Positions 18,201 through 26,947 are shown, counted from the stretch's first letter. The stretch is 64,000 nt of DNA from Zhuqueibacter pondensis (GCA_034505955.1 JAPDQK010000002.1:1-64000); one strand, 5' to 3'. Translations and numbers: made by a program. Notes: a model not told the origin generated them from the sequence alone.

Positions 18201-20297
18201 ATGTTTACCCGACTAACATACTGTGAATCTCCTTTCGTCTACCATCGTCGTCCAACCCACGAAGTGAAAGTCGGCGACGTGGGCCTTGGCGGCCACAATC
18301 CCATTCGCGTGCAATCGATGACCATTGCAGATACCATGGATACTGCCGCCACCGTCAAAGAGGTCATCGCGCTAGCCGAAGCCGGTTGCGAAATTGTGCG
18401 CATCACGGCGCCGTCGATGAAAGACGCGGAGAATCTCGCCAACATCAAAGCCGAATTGCGCCGGCAAAATATCCGTGTGCCGCTGGTCGCAGATATTCAT
18501 TATACTCCCAATGCGGCTTTGGTGGCGGCTGACATTGTCGAAAAAGTCCGCATCAATCCGGGCAACTACGCCGACAAGAAAAAATTCGAGGTGCGGGAAT
18601 ATTCCGATGCCGAGTATCAAGCAGAGTTGGAGCGTATTGCGGAGCGATTCATCCCTCTCGTGAAAAAATGCAAAGCCAACGGCGTGGCCATGCGCATCGG
18701 CGTCAATCACGGCTCGCTTTCCGATCGCATCATGAACCGCTATGGCGACACGCCCGAGGGCATGGTGCAGTCGGCGTTGGAATTCATTCGCATCTGCGAG
18801 GCGCAAGGCTACCGCGATATCGTCGTCTCCATGAAATCTTCCAATCCACAAGTGATGATTCAGGCCTACCGTCTGCTCGCGGTGCGGATGAAGGAACTCG
18901 GCATGACTTATCCCTTTCATCTTGGCGTCACCGAGGCCGGCGACGGTGAAGATGGGCGCATCAAATCGGCCGTCGGCATCGGCGCGCTTCTCGAAGATGG
19001 CATAGGTGACACCATTCGCGTTTCGCTCACCGAAGATTCGATTCATGAAGTGCCAGTGGCTTTTGCGCTGGTGAAAAAATTCAATGAATTTGGGAAAAAA
19101 TCAACGACTTCTCCTCGTCCCCCGTTTCCGGTTTCCGAATCGGATTATTTTCAAAAAGTAAATCCCTATGGTTATCAGCGTCGCGAAACGGCACGTGTGA
19201 ATTTGGTCGAAAACTCGTTTGGCGGCAAGGAACCTGTGCGTGTCGGATTGGCGTTGTTCGATCATGAGCTCACAGAAGAAGAACAGCGCGCCCTAGGCAT
19301 TGCCAAGAAGAGCGCCGCTTTGCCAATTTTAGGCGCACCGCCTGCGAACGCCGATGTCATAAAAGTCGAATTCATCGAGATCAAATCCGACAATGCCAGA
19401 CCATGGCATTCCGGAGAAATCTTTTTTCAACCAAGTGCCGTGCTCGACTTCAAAAACGTTGCTTCCAGTTCTGGCCGGCGCCAGACGGGCATGGCATGGC
19501 CGTTGCGAGGTGAGGCGGAGACACAGCCGGAAATAATTTTGATCAATGGTGATTCGCTGCATGCCGCAGAAGTAAAAGAGGTCATCAATCAAGCCCAAGA
19601 TCGAGGCGTCGGCATCGAAACGGTGTTTTCAACGGCGGCCATTGCCAACGGCAGCGCATTTGAAAAATTGCGCTGGTTAGTAAAAGCCGCGCAGGATGTT
19701 CATCTTCAAAATTGGTCAATCGGCATCGAATTACGTGCTGGCGCTGTTGGCGAAGTCGGTTTGGCGCGTGCGTTGGTGACCTATCTCGATAAGCTCAGCG
19801 CTAAAGCGCCATTGCTGTGGCGTTATCGCGTGCCACAGAATTACTCGCACTGGCTCACCGACGCGAGCTCACAACTCGGCGCTCTGTTGTGTGATGGCTT
19901 TGGCGATGCGATTTTGATCTACGGTGACATCGCGCTTCAACAAGCGCTGCGTTTCAGTTACAATCTTTTGCAAGCTACGCGATTGCGCATTTCCAAAACC
20001 GAATTCATTTCCTGTCCGAGCTGCGGCCGGACTCTGTTCAATCTGCAAACCACCACCGCACGCATTAAAGAAAAGACCGGCCACCTCAAAGGCGTGAAAA
20101 TCGCCATCATGGGTTGCATCGTCAACGGCCCTGGCGAGATGGCGGATGCCGATTTCGGCTATGTCGGCGCCGGCCCCGGAAAAATCAATCTTTATGTTGG
20201 CAAAGAGATTGTGGAGAAATATATTCCCGAAGAGCTGGCGGATGAAAAGCTCATTGAGCTGATCAAGAAGCATGGGAAGTGGGTGGAGGCGGCATGA
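18201..20297 (+). CDS. ispG: 4-hydroxy-3-methylbut-2-enyl diphosphate synthase, long three-domain form
   Basis: IspG (GcpE) makes HMBPP in the MEP isoprenoid pathway using a [4Fe-4S] cluster. The N-terminal TIM barrel is clear from RVQSMTIADTMDT through GVTEAGDGEDGRIKSAVGIG. The C-terminal cluster domain has CPSCGRTLFN near residue 605 and MGCIVNGPGEMADADFGYVG near residue 636. Between them lie about 300 extra residues, the A* insert found in Chlamydiae, Bacteroidetes-type bacteria and plants. Two starts fit: TTG at 18195 is 6 bases from GAGGTGA (18182-18188), ATG at 18201 is 12 bases away. The ATG is reported, but the TTG may be the true start. Confidence 0.95.
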   Translation: MFTRLTYCESPFVYHRRPTHEVKVGDVGLGGHNPIRVQSMTIADTMDTAATVKEVIALAEAGCEIVRITAPSMKDAENLANIKAELRRQNIRVPLVADIHYTPNAALVAADIVEKVRINPGNYADKKKFEVREYSDAEYQAELERIAERFIPLVKKCKANGVAMRIGVNHGSLSDRIMNRYGDTPEGMVQSALEFIRICEAQGYRDIVVSMKSSNPQVMIQAYRLLAVRMKELGMTYPFHLGVTEAGDGEDGRIKSAVGIGALLEDGIGDTIRVSLTEDSIHEVPVAFALVKKFNEFGKKSTTSPRPPFPVSESDYFQKVNPYGYQRRETARVNLVENSFGGKEPVRVGLALFDHELTEEEQRALGIAKKSAALPILGAPPANADVIKVEFIEIKSDNARPWHSGEIFFQPSAVLDFKNVASSSGRRQTGMAWPLRGEAETQPEIILINGDSLHAAEVKEVINQAQDRGVGIETVFSTAAIANGSAFEKLRWLVKAAQDVHLQNWSIGIELRAGAVGEVGLARALVTYLDKLSAKAPLLWRYRVPQNYSHWLTDASSQLGALLCDGFGDAILIYGDIALQQALRFSYNLLQATRLRISKTEFISCPSCGRTLFNLQTTTARIKEKTGHLKGVKIAIMGCIVNGPGEMADADFGYVGAGPGKINLYVGKEIVEKYIPEELADEKLIELIKKHGKWVEAA

Positions 20298-20433
20298 AAT
20301 GAAAAACGTAATCGTAAGGAACTTTGAATGAATATCGAAGGTCTGCAACCAGCCATTCAAGGAAGAAGCTCGTGCCAAACAACGCCAAGTTGAAGTTTTA
20401 GCCTTTTAATGAACACATAAATTGAGGTGCAAA

Positions 20434-20868
20434 ATGGGCGAAGTTCGAACCAAAGTCAAATTGACGAACGCGGCAGATCTGGCTTTGCTGCGCCGCAATA
20501 TGCTGCCGCCAGATAAAGTGCATTTCTTTGAAGCCGACGCGCTGATTGATACCGGCGCGGTTTCACTGATTTTACCATCCTTTGTGGCCGAACAATTGGG
20601 ACTGGCTCGCCCTTTTAAGCAAGTCGCTGAGTATGCCGATGGACGTCGTGAAGAAGTCGATGTCACAGAGCCGGTGCTCATCGAAGTCTTGGGACGCAAA
20701 ACGCATGAAGAAGCGCTGGTGTTAGGCGATGAAGTGATACTCGGGCAAACCACACTGGAGAAGACAGACCTGCACGTCGATTGTCGCGAGCGCAGGCTCC
20801 TTCCCAATCCGGCACATCCGGATCAACCGGTTCAAAAAGTCAAGCTCTTAAATAGGAGATTTTCATGA
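20434..20868 (+). CDS. Retroviral-type aspartic protease family protein
   Basis: The 144-residue protein has a single-domain aspartic protease core. The catalytic motif ALIDTGAVSLILP contains D39-T40-G41, and the hydrophobic-hydrophobic-Gly partner motif may be VLGDEVILGQTTLE near residue 112. Such clan AA proteins act as dimers; their substrates in bacteria are mostly unknown. GAGGTG lies 4 bases before the ATG. The 3' end overlaps the start of the methyltransferase fragment by four bases, so the two may once have been co-translated. Confidence 0.7.
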   Translation: MGEVRTKVKLTNAADLALLRRNMLPPDKVHFFEADALIDTGAVSLILPSFVAEQLGLARPFKQVAEYADGRREEVDVTEPVLIEVLGRKTHEEALVLGDEVILGQTTLEKTDLHVDCRERRLLPNPAHPDQPVQKVKLLNRRFS

Positions 20869-21165
20869 CCGAATTCCTCTGGGAAGGCAAATACAAAAAC
20901 GGCTCCGCCCCGCATCCATTAAATTCTAAGGAGACGGTGCGGGGCAAAAAAGTCGCGCCGGTGCGTATCGCGCTGCCGTTTCAAACCATTGAGACGATCA
21001 ACGAAAGCACGGCCGACCGCAGCCGTCTCGCCGCGGGTGGGATTTGCCAACGGCCGCGAGATCCCGCATGAGGCGGGACGCAACCGCTTGATTTGGGGCG
21101 ACAAGAAATACGTGCTTCCCTCACTCCTGCCCGAGTTCGCCGGCAAGGTCAATCTCATCGTCTGA
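20865..21165 (+). pseudogene. DNA methyltransferase 5' fragment, copy 1
   Basis: The first part reads MTEFLWEGKYKNG, then after an insert KKVAPVRIALPFQTIETINES, the usual N-terminus of type III/adenine-specific site-specific DNA methyltransferases. After about residue 60 the frame shifts; another frame continues with FANGREIPHEAGRNRLIWGDK and LPSLLPEFAGKVNLI, then stops. In intact family members the next residues are the catalytic IDPPF motif, which is absent. A 42-base palindromic insert lies at 20904-20945. A second copy without it is at 23184. Confidence 0.75.
20904..20945. repeat. In-frame 42-bp palindromic insertion in the methyltransferase fragment
   Basis: Compared with copy 2 at 23184, copy 1 has exactly 42 extra bases after ACGGC, adding 14 codons without shifting the frame. 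The insert carries GCCCCGCA at 20907-20914 and TGCGGGGC at 20938-20945, a perfect 8-bp inverted repeat. The size, symmetry and in-frame position resemble the Rickettsia palindromic elements that insert into genes; the relation is by analogy only. Confidence 0.6.
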
Positions 21166-21273
21166 AAAACTGTAAGGTCGTTTCGTATATAGTTGTAGAG
21201 AGATGCTTAAAGGTAAATACAGAACAAGGTAGCCGGTGCCGGATATTCTTCAAGCAGAAAGGAATTCCTGTCC

Positions 21274-21894
21274 ATGGAAGGGATTTCCGCAAAAATGTTG
21301 GAAGAATTTAATCATCCCGATTTTGCAGGGCGGCTCAAGGCTGGAAGCGAAGCAGCTTATCGGGAGTTGGTCGAGGGATTCTTGCCGTGGGCCAAAAATT
21401 TTATCAAAAAGAAATATGGTCTTCCCGAAGAGGATGCGAGAGGCATTACCCAAGATTTCTTCCAGCGCATTATCGAAAGAATTGATCAATATGACGCAGC
21501 GGAAGGACGATTTTTGGCATGGTCATTTCAAATACTGAGAAATCTTGCTGTAGATTGGCTGCGTCGCTACAAAAAGCTTGAATGAATACCTCTTGACTCC
21601 TTGCAAATAGACAAAATGATGCTCTCATTTGAGGACGATCCGATCACGGCCCCGACAGATGATCTCTCGCCGCTTGAAAAATTGCCTCCGGAAGTACGCG
21701 CGGCTTTCTTAAGATTGAATGACCGCTATCAGCAATTCTTGGGACTGATGCTTTCAGGAAAACCGGATGAGACAATCAGACAAGTGCTGAAAATTCCGAG
21801 CGCAGGCGCTTTCTGGACGCTGCGGTCGCGCGCGTTGGCTAAATTGAAAGAAGAAGTGGAGAAAATCAGATCAACAAAGGGAGGTCAAGCATGA
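21274..21894 (+). pseudogene. ECF sigma factor gene interrupted by one in-frame TGA
   Basis: Residues 1-103 give a region-2 sigma domain (AYRELVEGFLPWAKNFIKKK, then FFQRIIERIDQYDAAEGRFLAWSFQILRNLAVDWLRRYKKLE). A TGA at 21583-21585 interrupts the frame, which then continues without shift as IPLDSLQIDKMM through a region-4-like domain (LPPEVRAAFLRLNDRYQQFLGLML) to 21894, about 207 codons in total. Both halves have normal codon use and the next gene overlaps the stop as ATGA, so the gene was intact recently, or the TGA is an assembly error or read through. AAGGA precedes the ATG. Confidence 0.65.
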
Positions 21895-22637
21895 GCGAAC
21901 AAGACAAGGATTTGGCCGCCTTTGAAGAGTATTTGTTCTCATTCATGAACGATGCCACTCCGAGCACGCCGCTGACCAACGAGGAAGTGGTTGCCATTCT
22001 GCAAAATTATGGCCCGCCGGAAGAGGTTTCTTCGGAAGAAAAAGAGCAAATTGTCAAACTCATGAAAGAAGCGCATGGTCGGCGGATGGAGATTGCCAGA
22101 AAGATGCAAAATCCCGGTCTAATCCATTCCCTCGGTGAGTTTTTAAAATTATTTTGTGAATGGCGACACATTCCAGCGGCTTGGCTGGCGCGTTTGCTGA
22201 ATTTGACGGAAGAACAGTTCGAGGTGCATCGAAAGGATAGACTTTCCCCCGTGGAATTGGGAAAAGACCGGATTCTGAATTTGGCTGCGCTTGCCGGCAT
22301 CAAGATTCAAGATATGGTGGCGATCATCGACAAAACGATAAAGCTCTTGCAACTGAAGCCCACAACCAATTTTGCTGCTGCTTACACGAGGGTCTACAAA
22401 GAGGCAACTGAGTCCGAGCTACTGAAAGTCAGGGATGATGCCATGAAAGAGCTCTTGCTGAAATTGGATGAGCCGAACGAGACCGTTCAGCCGGAGAAAA
22501 GCTGGGAATCTCTCCGCCATGAGTTACTCCAGGAGGGTGCAAAGGAAATTTCGCTGCTTGCTGAGACCAATCAATGCCTCACAATAAGAGACAAGTCCAG
22601 ACGCAAATTCATCACTTCTGTTCTTCAACAAATTTGA
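21891..22637 (+). CDS. XRE-like helix-turn-helix protein of sigma/ImmA cassette
   Basis: The 248-residue protein belongs to no family I can name. The middle (about residues 80-125) has the look of an XRE-type DNA-binding domain: FLKLFCEWRHIPAAWLARLLNLTEEQFEVHRKDRLSPVELGKDRILNLAALAGI. The flanks are acidic and helical, with no membrane segment. It is coupled to the sigma gene by ATGA, and the metallopeptidase follows 11 bases after its stop. XRE repressors are classic ImmA/IrrE substrates, so it may be a cleavable repressor or an anti-sigma-like partner; that role is inference. Confidence 0.55.
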   Translation: MSEQDKDLAAFEEYLFSFMNDATPSTPLTNEEVVAILQNYGPPEEVSSEEKEQIVKLMKEAHGRRMEIARKMQNPGLIHSLGEFLKLFCEWRHIPAAWLARLLNLTEEQFEVHRKDRLSPVELGKDRILNLAALAGIKIQDMVAIIDKTIKLLQLKPTTNFAAAYTRVYKEATESELLKVRDDAMKELLLKLDEPNETVQPEKSWESLRHELLQEGAKEISLLAETNQCLTIRDKSRRKFITSVLQQI

Positions 22638-22648
22638 GGATCAGGTTT

Positions 22649-23140
22649 ATGGAATTGGATAAAAAACGCATTGGCTACTGCCGTAACCTGGCCAGAAAAG
22701 TTCTGCATGATACTCAAATGATGAAAGTGCCGGTACCGGTTGAGGAAATTGCGAAATATTATGGTTTTCAAGTCAAGTTTTTGGATCAGCCGCCTGACAA
22801 ATTTTCCGGCATTCTGCTGCGCGACAAAAAGGCGATTGGGATCAATCAGCATCATCATCCTGTGCGCCAAAGATTTTCATTGAGTCACGAATTGGGGCAT
22901 TATTTTCTCGATCACCCCGATGCCAGCGAAGAAATTCCTGACGAAGAGGGAATGGAGAAGCGCAAAACATACGAAGCCGAAGCCGACGAATTTGCTGCCG
23001 AGCTGCTCATGCCGCGCGAGTTGCTGAAATCCGCTCTAAAAGAAGGCGCTGATATTGAGACGCTGCGAACAAAATTTCAGGTCAGTCGACATGTGGTGGC
23101 GATTCAATTGCGCAAGCATGGGTTTTTGATGAAGATTTGA
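22649..23140 (+). CDS. ImmA/IrrE family metallopeptidase
   Basis: The 163-residue product has the zinc site SHELGHYFLDH (HExxH) and a downstream acidic helix AEADEFAAELLMPRELL, in which a Glu supplies the third ligand. This is the ImmA/IrrE (M78) family, whose members cleave XRE-type repressors in mobile elements and stress systems. The frame is open from 22574, but GAGGA at 22635-22639 and the normal N-terminus support the ATG at 22649. Its usual partner type, a helix-turn-helix protein, is encoded immediately upstream. Confidence 0.88.
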   Translation: MELDKKRIGYCRNLARKVLHDTQMMKVPVPVEEIAKYYGFQVKFLDQPPDKFSGILLRDKKAIGINQHHHPVRQRFSLSHELGHYFLDHPDASEEIPDEEGMEKRKTYEAEADEFAAELLMPRELLKSALKEGADIETLRTKFQVSRHVVAIQLRKHGFLMKI

Positions 23141-23183
23141 GGGTTGGGCTATCGCCGAAAGAAATACTGAAAAAGGAAATTAC

Positions 23184-23445
23184 ATGACCGAACTCCTCCG
23201 GGAAGGCAAATACAAAGACGGCAAGAAAGTCGCACCGGTGCGCATCGCGCTGCCTTTTCAAACCATTGAGACAATCAACGAAAGCGCGGCCGACCGCAGC
23301 CGTCTCGCCGCGGGCGGGATTTGCCAGCGGCCGCGAGATCCCGCCCGAGGCGGGACGCAACCGCCTGATTGGGGGCGACAAAAAATACGTGCTCCCCTCA
23401 CTCCTACCCGAGTTTGCCGGCAAGGTCAATCTCATTTACGGCGAC
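23184..23445 (+). pseudogene. DNA methyltransferase 5' fragment, copy 2
   Basis: This repeats the copy at 20865: MTELLREGKYKDGKKVAPVRIALPFQT at the start, then a frameshift at the same GC-rich stretch, with the remaining frame giving FASGREIPPEAGRNRLIGGD and LLPEFAGKVNLIY. Homology to copy 1 ends at VNLI in both, just before the missing IDPPF catalytic motif. It lacks the 42-base insert of copy 1. The two copies lie in direct orientation on either side of the sigma/XRE/ImmA cassette. Confidence 0.75.
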
Positions 23446-23489
23446 ACGTTTCACAACGAGTGGCAAAGCTATCGCACATGGAGAATGAT

Positions 23490-23762
23490 ATGCTTACCGT
23501 TTCACTAAAAAATTTCAAACAAAATGCAGCGGCTTTTCTCAACAAGTCGCGAAAAAACCGCGAGCCGATTTTCCTCGAAAACAATTCGTATTTTTTTGCG
23601 CTCCTGCGTCTGGAGGATTACAACTCGCTCATGGAAACGCTTTACCTCCTGCAAAGCGATGCCAAATGGCTCAAAGAATCGATACAGCAAGCCGACAACG
23701 GGCAATTGATTCCTCTGGAGCAGGTTCATGCAAAACTTGGTCTTGACCCCAAACGCACTTGA
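23490..23762 (+). CDS. YefM/Phd-family antitoxin
   Basis: The 90-residue product opens MLTVSLKNFKQNAAAFLNKSRKNREPIFLENN, the Phd/YefM N-terminal DNA-binding fold, followed by FFALLRLEDYNSLMETLYLL, the usual core, and a C-terminal tail that would wrap the toxin. GGAG at 23480-23483 supports the ATG at 23490, although the frame continues upstream through the methyltransferase stub. The toxin gene that overlaps its end is broken. Confidence 0.75.
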   Translation: MLTVSLKNFKQNAAAFLNKSRKNREPIFLENNSYFFALLRLEDYNSLMETLYLLQSDAKWLKESIQQADNGQLIPLEQVHAKLGLDPKRT

Positions 23763-23850
23763 TGATTGGGAATTTATTGTCTTGCCGGTATCATTATAAA
23801 CAACCCCAAGAGAATTCCGCCAATTCGATGGCCGCTCAATCGCTTGAATT
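23728..23850 (+). pseudogene. Truncated Txe/YoeB-type toxin
   Basis: An ATG at 23728, inside the antitoxin end, gives LVLTPNALDDWEFIV before a stop at 23799. The opening resembles Txe/YoeB mRNA interferases, in which T-P-x-A-x-x-D-W is followed by F-W. A second frame then offers IIINNPKRIPPIRW, like the family's lysine/asparagine-rich second helix, before stopping again. The length is far below the normal 85 or so residues. The toxin is therefore dead and the antitoxin is an orphan. Confidence 0.5.
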
Positions 23851-23861
23851 AAGGAGCTTTT

Positions 23862-23921
23862 ATGAGCAACCACTACAAAAACCCGCCGATCCTCGAAGCC
23901 GTCTGCGAATTCAAATTCTAA
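23862..23921 (+). pseudogene. TIGR04255-family N-terminal stub
   Basis: AGGAG (23852-23856) precedes an ATG at 23862 that encodes MSNHYKNPPILEAVCEFKF and then a stop. Intact TIGR04255 proteins begin with a YKNPPIVEALCEFRF-like sequence and run to about 250 residues. Nothing of the rest is visible downstream, so this is a deletion remnant. Confidence 0.5.
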
Positions 23922-24028
23922 CCCATCTTTACTCGCTCCCCCTTGAATTTCTCCCGAATCTTGCTAAATTATGTTGAGCGCCCAGTTGGCGTCCCAACAA
24001 AATTCACTTTAAAAGCATGAGGAGAACG

Positions 24029-26947
24029 ATGACCGTGATTCATGGCTTTGAACTGATTCGCCAAGAAGAAATTCCTGAATATAAAACCAAGGCCTCGCTC
24101 TATCGCCATCTCCAGACCGGTGCCGAGCTGTTGTCAATGGAAAACGACGATGAGAACAAAGTCTTTGGCATCACCTTCCGCACACCGCCGAAAGATTCTA
24201 CTGGTGTGGCGCACATCATGGAGCATTCAGTGCTCTGCGGCTCACGCAAATATCCGGTCAAGGAGCCTTTTGTGGAATTGATCAAAGGCTCGCTGAACAC
24301 TTTTCTGAATGCGATGACGTATCCGGACAAAACCTGCTATCCGGTGGCGAGCACTAATTTGCAGGATTTCTACAATCTGATCGATGTGTATCTCGATGCA
24401 GTGTTTTACCCGCGACTCACACCCTACACGCTGCAGCAAGAGGGGTGGCACTACGAACTCGAAAATCCGGCCGACCCGATTGTTTTCAAAGGCGTGGTGT
24501 TCAACGAAATGAAGGGCGCGTATTCATCGCCGGATCGGCTGTTGGGTGAATACTCGCAACAATCTCTCTTTCCGGATACCACGTATGGTGTGGATGCCGG
24601 CGGGCATCCTCGGCACATTCCAGATCTGACATTCGAGCAATTCATGGCATTTCACAAAAGCTATTACCATCCTTCCAATGCCTTCATTTACTTTTATGGC
24701 GATGACCAGCCGGAGGAGCGTCTGAGAATCCTCAATGCTTATCTCAAGGATTTTACACGCGCGGAGATCGCTTCGGAAATTCCGCTGCAACCCCGGATCG
24801 ATCAGCCGAAACGGCTCGTCCGCAAATACGATGCCGGTCAGGAAACGGAAATGACGAGGAAAGCCATGGTGACGGTGAATTGGCTGCTCACCGAGACGAC
24901 AAATCCCGAAACCACGCTCGCGGTGAAGATTCTGGCACATATCCTGATTGGCACACCGGCCTCGCCGCTGTACAAGGCGCTGATCGATTCCGGTCTCGGA
25001 GAGGACCTGGCCGGCGTCGGGTTGGAAAGCGAGCTGCGCCAAATGTACTTTTCAACCGGATTAAAGGGCATTGCCGTTGCCGACGCGGACAAAGTCGAGT
25101 CACTGATTTTTGAGACATTGCGCCAGCTCAGCGAGAGTGGCATTGATCCGCAAACGGTCGAGGCCTCGCTGAACACCATTGAATTTCGTCTGCGCGAGAA
25201 CAACACCGGCTCTTTTCCGCGCGGCCTGTCGCTCATGCTGCGGGCACTGACGACCTGGCTGTACGGTGGCGATCCGCTGGCACCACTCACCTTTGAAGCG
25301 CCATTGGCGGCGATCAAGGCGCACGTGGCAGCCAATGAACGATTCTTTGAAAACATGATTCGGCAGCACTTGCTGCAAAATCAACATCGCGTCACGGTCA
25401 TCCTGGAACCGGATCCGCAGGCTGGAAAACAGGAAGAGGCTGCCGAGAAGGAGCGTTTGGCGAAGGCAAGCATGACGATGAGCAAGGAAGAGCTGCAGAA
25501 GGTGATTGACGACACACGCACGCTCAAACTCCGGCAAGCCACGCCGGATCCTCCTGAAGCCTTGGCCACCATTCCGATGCTGAAACTCAGTGATCTCGAC
25601 CGGCAAAACAAAATCATCCCGCTCACGGTAATCGAAAAGAACGGCAACAAGATTCTTTTCCATGATCTCTTCACCAACGGCATCATTTATCTCGAGGTGG
25701 GTTTTGACCTGCATACCCTGCCGCAGGAACTGCTGCCCTATCTTCCGCTCTTTAGCCGGGCGTTGACCGAGATGGGCACGGACAAGGAGGATTTCGTGCA
25801 GTTGTCGCAGCGGATTGGCCGAAAAACCGGCGGTCTTTGGCCACGGGTCTTCACCTCGGCAGTTTATCGCGCTGGGGTCTCGGCGGCATGGCTCTTTCTG
25901 CGGGGCAAAGCGATGACGCACCAAAGCGATGAGCTTTTGGCGATTTTGCGAGATGTGCTGCTCACGGCGCGGTTGGACAATCGCGAACGTTTTCGCCAGA
26001 TGGTTTTGGATGCAAAAGCAGGCATGGAGGCGGGTTTGGTGCCTGGTGGATCGCAAGTCGTGAGCACGCGTCTGGGTGCGCGCTTCAACGAGGCGGATTG
26101 GGCTGAGGAGCAGATGGGCGGGGTCAGCCAGCTTTTCTTCTTACGGCAGCTCGCCCAGGAAGTCGATTCAGATTGGCCAAAGGTGCAGGCCAGGTTGGAA
26201 CTGATCCGCAAACTGTTGATCAACCGCCAGCGCATGATTTGCAATGTGACCTTGGATGCGGCGAACTATGCCCCATTCGAACCGAAATTACTCGAGTTTA
26301 TTGGCAGCCTGCCCACCGCTCAAATTCATCCGGCAACATGGTCGCCGGCATATGACGATCATTTCGAGGGTCTGACCATCCCGGCGCAAGTCAATTACGT
26401 TGGCAAAGGCGCGAACCTCTACAAGCTGGGTTATCAATTTCATGGTTCGGCGCTGGTCATCGGCAATTATTTGCGCACGACCTGGCTGTGGGAACGTGTG
26501 CGCGTTCAAGGCGGCGCCTACGGCGGTTTTTGCAATTTCGACCGGCGCTCGGGGGTTTTCGCTTTTGTCTCCTATCGCGATCCCAATTTGCTCGCGACTC
26601 TCGACAACTACGATCAGGCCGGCAAATTTCTGCGTGAAGTCGAATTGAGTGACGAGGAGTTGGCGAAGAGCATCATCGGCACCATTGGCGACCTGGACGC
26701 CTATCAGCTACCCGACGCCAAAGGTTTCACCTCGATGGTGCGTTATCTTGTCGGGGACACGGACGAAGAGCGCCAGAAGATGCGCGATGAGGTTCTCGCC
26801 ACGACCGTGACGGATTTCCGCAAGTTTGGCGAGGTGTTGCAGCAGGTGAATCAGCATGGCATAGTCGTCGTGCTGGGTTCGCCAGCAGCTATTGAAGCGG
26901 CGAATGCCGAGCGCAAGGATTGGCTGAAGGTGGTGAAGGTATTGTAG
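24029..26947 (+). CDS. PreP-like M16C metallopeptidase
   Basis: The 972-residue protein has the four-domain build of presequence protease/Cym1-type M16C enzymes, which degrade unfolded peptides inside a closed chamber. The inverted zinc motif is H62-I-M-E-H66 in GVAHIMEHSVLCGS. The third ligand should be the Glu of VVFNEMKGAYSSPDRLL. The C-terminal half has the substrate-chamber sequence WERVRVQGGAYGGFCNFDRRSG. AGGAG lies 4 bases before the ATG at 24029; an upstream in-frame ATG at 24017 overlaps that site. No signal peptide is seen, so it is probably cytoplasmic. Confidence 0.92.
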   Translation: MTVIHGFELIRQEEIPEYKTKASLYRHLQTGAELLSMENDDENKVFGITFRTPPKDSTGVAHIMEHSVLCGSRKYPVKEPFVELIKGSLNTFLNAMTYPDKTCYPVASTNLQDFYNLIDVYLDAVFYPRLTPYTLQQEGWHYELENPADPIVFKGVVFNEMKGAYSSPDRLLGEYSQQSLFPDTTYGVDAGGHPRHIPDLTFEQFMAFHKSYYHPSNAFIYFYGDDQPEERLRILNAYLKDFTRAEIASEIPLQPRIDQPKRLVRKYDAGQETEMTRKAMVTVNWLLTETTNPETTLAVKILAHILIGTPASPLYKALIDSGLGEDLAGVGLESELRQMYFSTGLKGIAVADADKVESLIFETLRQLSESGIDPQTVEASLNTIEFRLRENNTGSFPRGLSLMLRALTTWLYGGDPLAPLTFEAPLAAIKAHVAANERFFENMIRQHLLQNQHRVTVILEPDPQAGKQEEAAEKERLAKASMTMSKEELQKVIDDTRTLKLRQATPDPPEALATIPMLKLSDLDRQNKIIPLTVIEKNGNKILFHDLFTNGIIYLEVGFDLHTLPQELLPYLPLFSRALTEMGTDKEDFVQLSQRIGRKTGGLWPRVFTSAVYRAGVSAAWLFLRGKAMTHQSDELLAILRDVLLTARLDNRERFRQMVLDAKAGMEAGLVPGGSQVVSTRLGARFNEADWAEEQMGGVSQLFFLRQLAQEVDSDWPKVQARLELIRKLLINRQRMICNVTLDAANYAPFEPKLLEFIGSLPTAQIHPATWSPAYDDHFEGLTIPAQVNYVGKGANLYKLGYQFHGSALVIGNYLRTTWLWERVRVQGGAYGGFCNFDRRSGVFAFVSYRDPNLLATLDNYDQAGKFLREVELSDEELAKSIIGTIGDLDAYQLPDAKGFTSMVRYLVGDTDEERQKMRDEVLATTVTDFRKFGEVLQQVNQHGIVVVLGSPAAIEAANAERKDWLKVVKVL

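Noticed and set aside
20326..20403. Short frame ending KEEARAKQRQVEVLAF before the aspartic protease
   Set aside because: Only about 25 codons with no start or recognisable homologue; could be a gene remnant but is not supportable.
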